Source: Desulfobacterales bacterium
GTDB lineage: Bacteria > Desulfobacterota > Desulfobacteria > Desulfobacterales > SpSt-501
Length of the DNA: 13,444 bases
Direction of reading: 5' to 3'
NCBI GenBank assembly: GCA_025454275.1
Contig: JALOOS010000048.1
Location: 1 to 13,444, forward strand
The notes beneath the pieces are model-generated. The model saw only the letters and a list, made by a program, of their open reading frames with translations, ran no database searches and had not been told where the DNA came from. Numbering within the stretch: the stretch's first letter is position 1; each line of letters begins with the position of its first letter. The translations under genes and the position numbers were made by a program. Below, piece after piece: positions 13,163 to 13,444 of this stretch.

Positions 13163-13444
13163 ATGGAGCCGAAAGGCTTTCACCGCAAGCTCACCGCCAT
13201 TCTGAGCGCCGATGTTGCCGGGTACAGTCGTCTGATGCAGGACGACGAGGCGGCCACCGTCAAGACCCTCGAATCCTACAAGCAGTCCTTCTTCGATCTG
13301 ATCAAGCAGCACCGGGGCCGGGTGGTGGATTCGCCCGGCGACAACCTCCTGGCCGAGTTCGCCAGCGTGGTGGATGCCGTGCAGTGCGCGGTGGCGGTGC
13401 AGAAGGAGTTCCACGCGCACAATGCCGAGCTGCCCGAGAACCGC
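13163..13444 (+). CDS. Class III adenylate/guanylate cyclase, N-terminal part (cut by window end)
   Basis: Ninety-four codons are present and the frame is open to the window edge. RKLTAILSADVAGYSRLMQDDE matches the start of the class III cyclase catalytic domain, with the first metal-binding Asp at 17 (SADVAGYSRLM). RGRVVDSPGDNLLAEF (51-66) contains the second metal Asp in the GD pair, followed by VVDAVQCAVAVQ. It should make cAMP or cGMP from the nucleoside triphosphate; substrate-choice residues lie beyond the window. Proteins that start like this usually continue into TPR or TolB-like repeats. No signal peptide or membrane segment precedes the domain. GGGAGGTG (13150-13157) is a strong ribosome site 5 nt before ATG 13163. 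A promoter-like pair lies about 150 nt upstream. Confidence 0.9.
   Translation, partial: MEPKGFHRKLTAILSADVAGYSRLMQDDEAATVKTLESYKQSFFDLIKQHRGRVVDSPGDNLLAEFASVVDAVQCAVAVQKEFHAHNAELPENR

Noticed and set aside
1..13444. CRISPR array, insertion sequence, tRNA, rRNA or prophage genes
   Set aside because: No spaced direct repeats, transposase motifs, cloverleaf or phage-type genes were seen; the genes are ordinary chromosomal ones.

Overview
The window is a GC-rich stretch of a Gram-negative bacterial chromosome. An outer-membrane TolC-type protein, FtsEX with an EnvC-like periplasmic partner, tandem molybdopterin MoeA genes (one fused to a PBP-like domain), QueD and an AmmeMemoRadiSam enzyme together suggest an anaerobic deltaproteobacterium (Desulfobacterota-like). 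That placement is inferred from gene content and codon use; no rRNA or lineage marker is present.

Left part (1-3628, minus strand): one compact transcription unit reads leftward as tolC-like, ftsE, ftsX, envC-like (cut by the window edge). The genes overlap (ATGA between tolC-like and ftsE, 20 nt between ftsE and ftsX), so they are probably translated together. FtsE/FtsX is the ABC-type divisome complex that controls peptidoglycan hydrolysis through EnvC-like coiled-coil proteins; a TolC-type gene at the head of this unit is the unusual element.

Centre-left (3439-5950): pyrE (orotate phosphoribosyltransferase, plus strand) has its own promoter and a leader containing a perfect 12-bp hairpin followed by five T, which looks like a transcription attenuator. 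The best promoter for the tolC-fts unit faces the pyrE promoter across this leader. pyrE converges on a minus-strand dnaJ-queD pair that has a near-consensus sigma70 promoter upstream.

Centre (5951-9067, minus strand): two tandem moeA-type genes for molybdenum insertion into molybdopterin. The promoter-proximal one is broken by an internal deletion with a frame change; the second is intact and carries a C-terminal periplasmic-binding-protein-like domain.

Right part (9121-12760, plus strand): a DEAD-box RNA helicase of RhlB type with a long charged tail, a class I SAM methyltransferase and a radical SAM enzyme of the AmmeMemoRadiSam family whose last 47 codons are in another frame. A 400-bp lower-GC spacer with a promoter-like sequence follows, then the start of a class III adenylate/guanylate cyclase, cut by the window end.

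The most interesting signals are the pyrE leader with its face-to-face promoters, the TolC-FtsEX-EnvC arrangement, and two independent gene lesions that both have CCGGC at the junction. The lesions may be real short deletions or collapsed GC-rich sequence. No RNA gene, CRISPR array, insertion sequence or defence island was seen.
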